Shown here: piece by piece, positions 62,984 through 64,000 of the stretch
Layout of the letters: every line of letters begins with the position of its first letter
Numbering within the stretch: the stretch's first letter is position 1
Assembly (NCBI GenBank): GCA_963814435.1
Contig: CAWFCV010000024.1
Location: 206,020-270,019, forward strand
Length of the DNA stretch: 64,000 nt
Source of the DNA: JAEUPI01 sp963814435
GTDB lineage: Bacteria; Pseudomonadota; Gammaproteobacteria; Burkholderiales; Burkholderiaceae_C
Reading direction: 5' to 3'
Position numbers and translations under genes: made by a program
Notes under the pieces: generated by a model
What the model was told of the DNA's origin: nothing
Databases searched by the model: none
Seen by the model: the letters and a program-made list of their open reading frames with translations, nothing else

Positions 62984-64000
62984 TCAGAATGTCCTCACCT
63001 TCGGCGGTACGGAGTCCACCGTGAGCGGCTTCAGCTGCACCGGCTTGTAGTCGAGCCGGTTGCCCTCGGCATACCACAGCGAGTGCTTCATCCACTGCGC
63101 ATCGTTGCGGCCGAGCGGGTGCTGCGGATCGTCGGCGCCACGCTCGTACTCCTTCACCGTGTGGGCGCCGCGGCATTCCTGGCGCGCCGCCGCCGACACC
63201 ATCGTCGCCTGCGCGCATTCGATCAGGTTCTCGACCTCGAGCGCCTCGACGCGTGCGGTGTTGAACACCTTGGACTTGTCCTTCAGGCCGATGGCCGCCG
63301 AGCGCTCGCGCAGCGCGCCGATCTTGTCCACGCCCTGGTCCATCGACTGCTGGGTGCGGAACACGCCAGCGTGCTGCTGCATCGTGGCGCGGATGTCGTT
63401 GGCGACGTCCTGCGCATACTCGCCGCTGCTGTCGCTGTCCAGCCGCGCCAGCCGGGCCAGCGAACGGTCGGCCGCATCCGCCGGCAGCGGCTTGTGTGCC
63501 CGGGGTTCACGCGCCAGCGTGTCGACGATGTGGTTGCCGGCCGCGCGTCCGAACACCAGCAGGTCGAGCAGCGAGTTGGTGCCCAGCCGGTTGGCGCCGT
63601 GCACGCTGACACAGGAGCACTCGCCCACCGCGTACAGCCCGTTCACGAGTGCGCTCGGGTTGCCGTGCTTCGGCGTCACCACCTGGCCGTGGATGTTGGT
63701 CGGAATGCCGCCCATCTGGTAGTGGATCGTCGGCACCACCGGAATCGGCTCCTTGGTGATGTCGACGTTGGCGAAGTTGTGGCCGATCTCGAACACGCTG
63801 GGCAGGCGCTTGAGAATCGTCTCGCCGCCCAGGTGGGTCATGTCGAGCTGGATGTAGTCCTGGTTCGGGCCGCAGCCACGGCCTTCCTTGATCTCCTGGT
63901 CCATGCAGCGCGAGACGAAGTCGCGCGGCGCCAGATCCTTCAGCGTCGGCGCGTAGCGCTCCATGAAGCGCTCGCCGTTGACGTTGCGCAGGATCGCGCC
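62984..64000 (-). CDS. sdhA: Succinate dehydrogenase flavoprotein subunit (C-terminal part)
   Basis: Partial; runs off the right edge. 338 residues of the C-terminal part are visible. The active-site region HGANRLGTNSLLDLLVFGRAAG, the Arg-containing ARQECRGAHTVKEY and the end VPPKVRTF match SdhA. The N-terminal FAD-binding domain lies outside the window. Confidence 0.97.
   Translation of the reverse strand, partial: GAILRNVNGERFMERYAPTLKDLAPRDFVSRCMDQEIKEGRGCGPNQDYIQLDMTHLGGETILKRLPSVFEIGHNFANVDITKEPIPVVPTIHYQMGGIPTNIHGQVVTPKHGNPSALVNGLYAVGECSCVSVHGANRLGTNSLLDLLVFGRAAGNHIVDTLAREPRAHKPLPADAADRSLARLARLDSDSSGEYAQDVANDIRATMQQHAGVFRTQQSMDQGVDKIGALRERSAAIGLKDKSKVFNTARVEALEVENLIECAQATMVSAAARQECRGAHTVKEYERGADDPQHPLGRNDAQWMKHSLWYAEGNRLDYKPVQLKPLTVDSVPPKVRTF

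Overview
This is high-GC chromosomal DNA that looks like a betaproteobacterium of the order Burkholderiales, in the Rubrivivax/Leptothrix/Methylibium part of the tree. The evidence is the gene order leuC-leuD-leuB-asd-fimV-truA-trpF-trpB-trpA-accD-folC-SPOR-cvpA-purF-metZ, the sdhA-sdhB-sdhE-gltA order, and protein sequences typical of that group. The genus is an inference. No transposase, phage gene or CRISPR array was seen.

Layout. (1) 0-1.7 kb: a histone-H1-like basic protein, a HAD phosphatase and tRNA-Asp. (2) 1.7-11.3 kb: a hydroxycinnamate (phenylpropanoid) uptake and degradation locus. It holds a MarR regulator, a five-component LivFGMHK-type ABC importer (LivM and LivG apparently fused), a feruloyl-CoA-synthase-like ligase and a crotonase, with a divergent amidohydrolase of the 4-hydroxyphenyl-beta-ketoacyl-CoA hydrolase type. 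Two inverted repeats in the divergent promoter look like MarR operators. (3) 11.3-30.7 kb: tRNA-Glu and tRNA-Ala, then a long minus-strand housekeeping run (gltX, metZ, purF, cvpA, SPOR protein, folC, accD, trpA, trpB, trpF, truA, fimV, asd, leuB, leuD, leuC). (4) 30.8-39.9 kb: a signalling island with a giant GAF-array hybrid histidine kinase, an Hpt protein, a receiver-cyclase and an Nramp-like transporter, interrupted by a VapBC-type toxin-antitoxin pair. (5) 39.9-48.5 kb: the propionyl-CoA to succinyl-CoA locus (VOC protein/possible epimerase, pccA, pccB, meaB, methylmalonyl-CoA mutase) with a divergent GntR regulator, then a cupin. (6) 48.5-56.4 kb: the most distinctive region, with selenoneine biosynthesis genes (senA, senB, selD/senC) beside ergothioneine genes (egtD, egtB), plus a DUF2855 gene, an SMR pump and a methyltransferase. 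(7) 56.4-64 kb: YHS protein, patatin-like lipoprotein, ATP-grasp protein, DUF547 protein, then gltA, sdhE, sdhB and the C-terminal part of sdhA, which runs off the window.

Two things cut across the window. First, about twenty genes, including ones expected to be essential (gltX, truA, leuC), are broken by single-base frameshifts while neighbouring genes are intact. This pattern fits uncorrected indels in the sequence better than real pseudogenes, so those genes are annotated as single full-length CDSs with the approximate break positions given. Second, gaps between co-directional genes are often filled by short structured repeats: a 52-bp element in three copies with compensatory stem changes, a ~131-bp element in two copies, and a ~67-bp tandem duplication.

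Working together: genes of the second region would import hydroxycinnamates, activate them to CoA thioesters and shorten the side chain. The propionyl-CoA locus feeds the TCA enzymes encoded at the right end. The sen/egt region would make selenophosphate, a selenosugar and hercynine, and combine them into selenoneine and ergothioneine.
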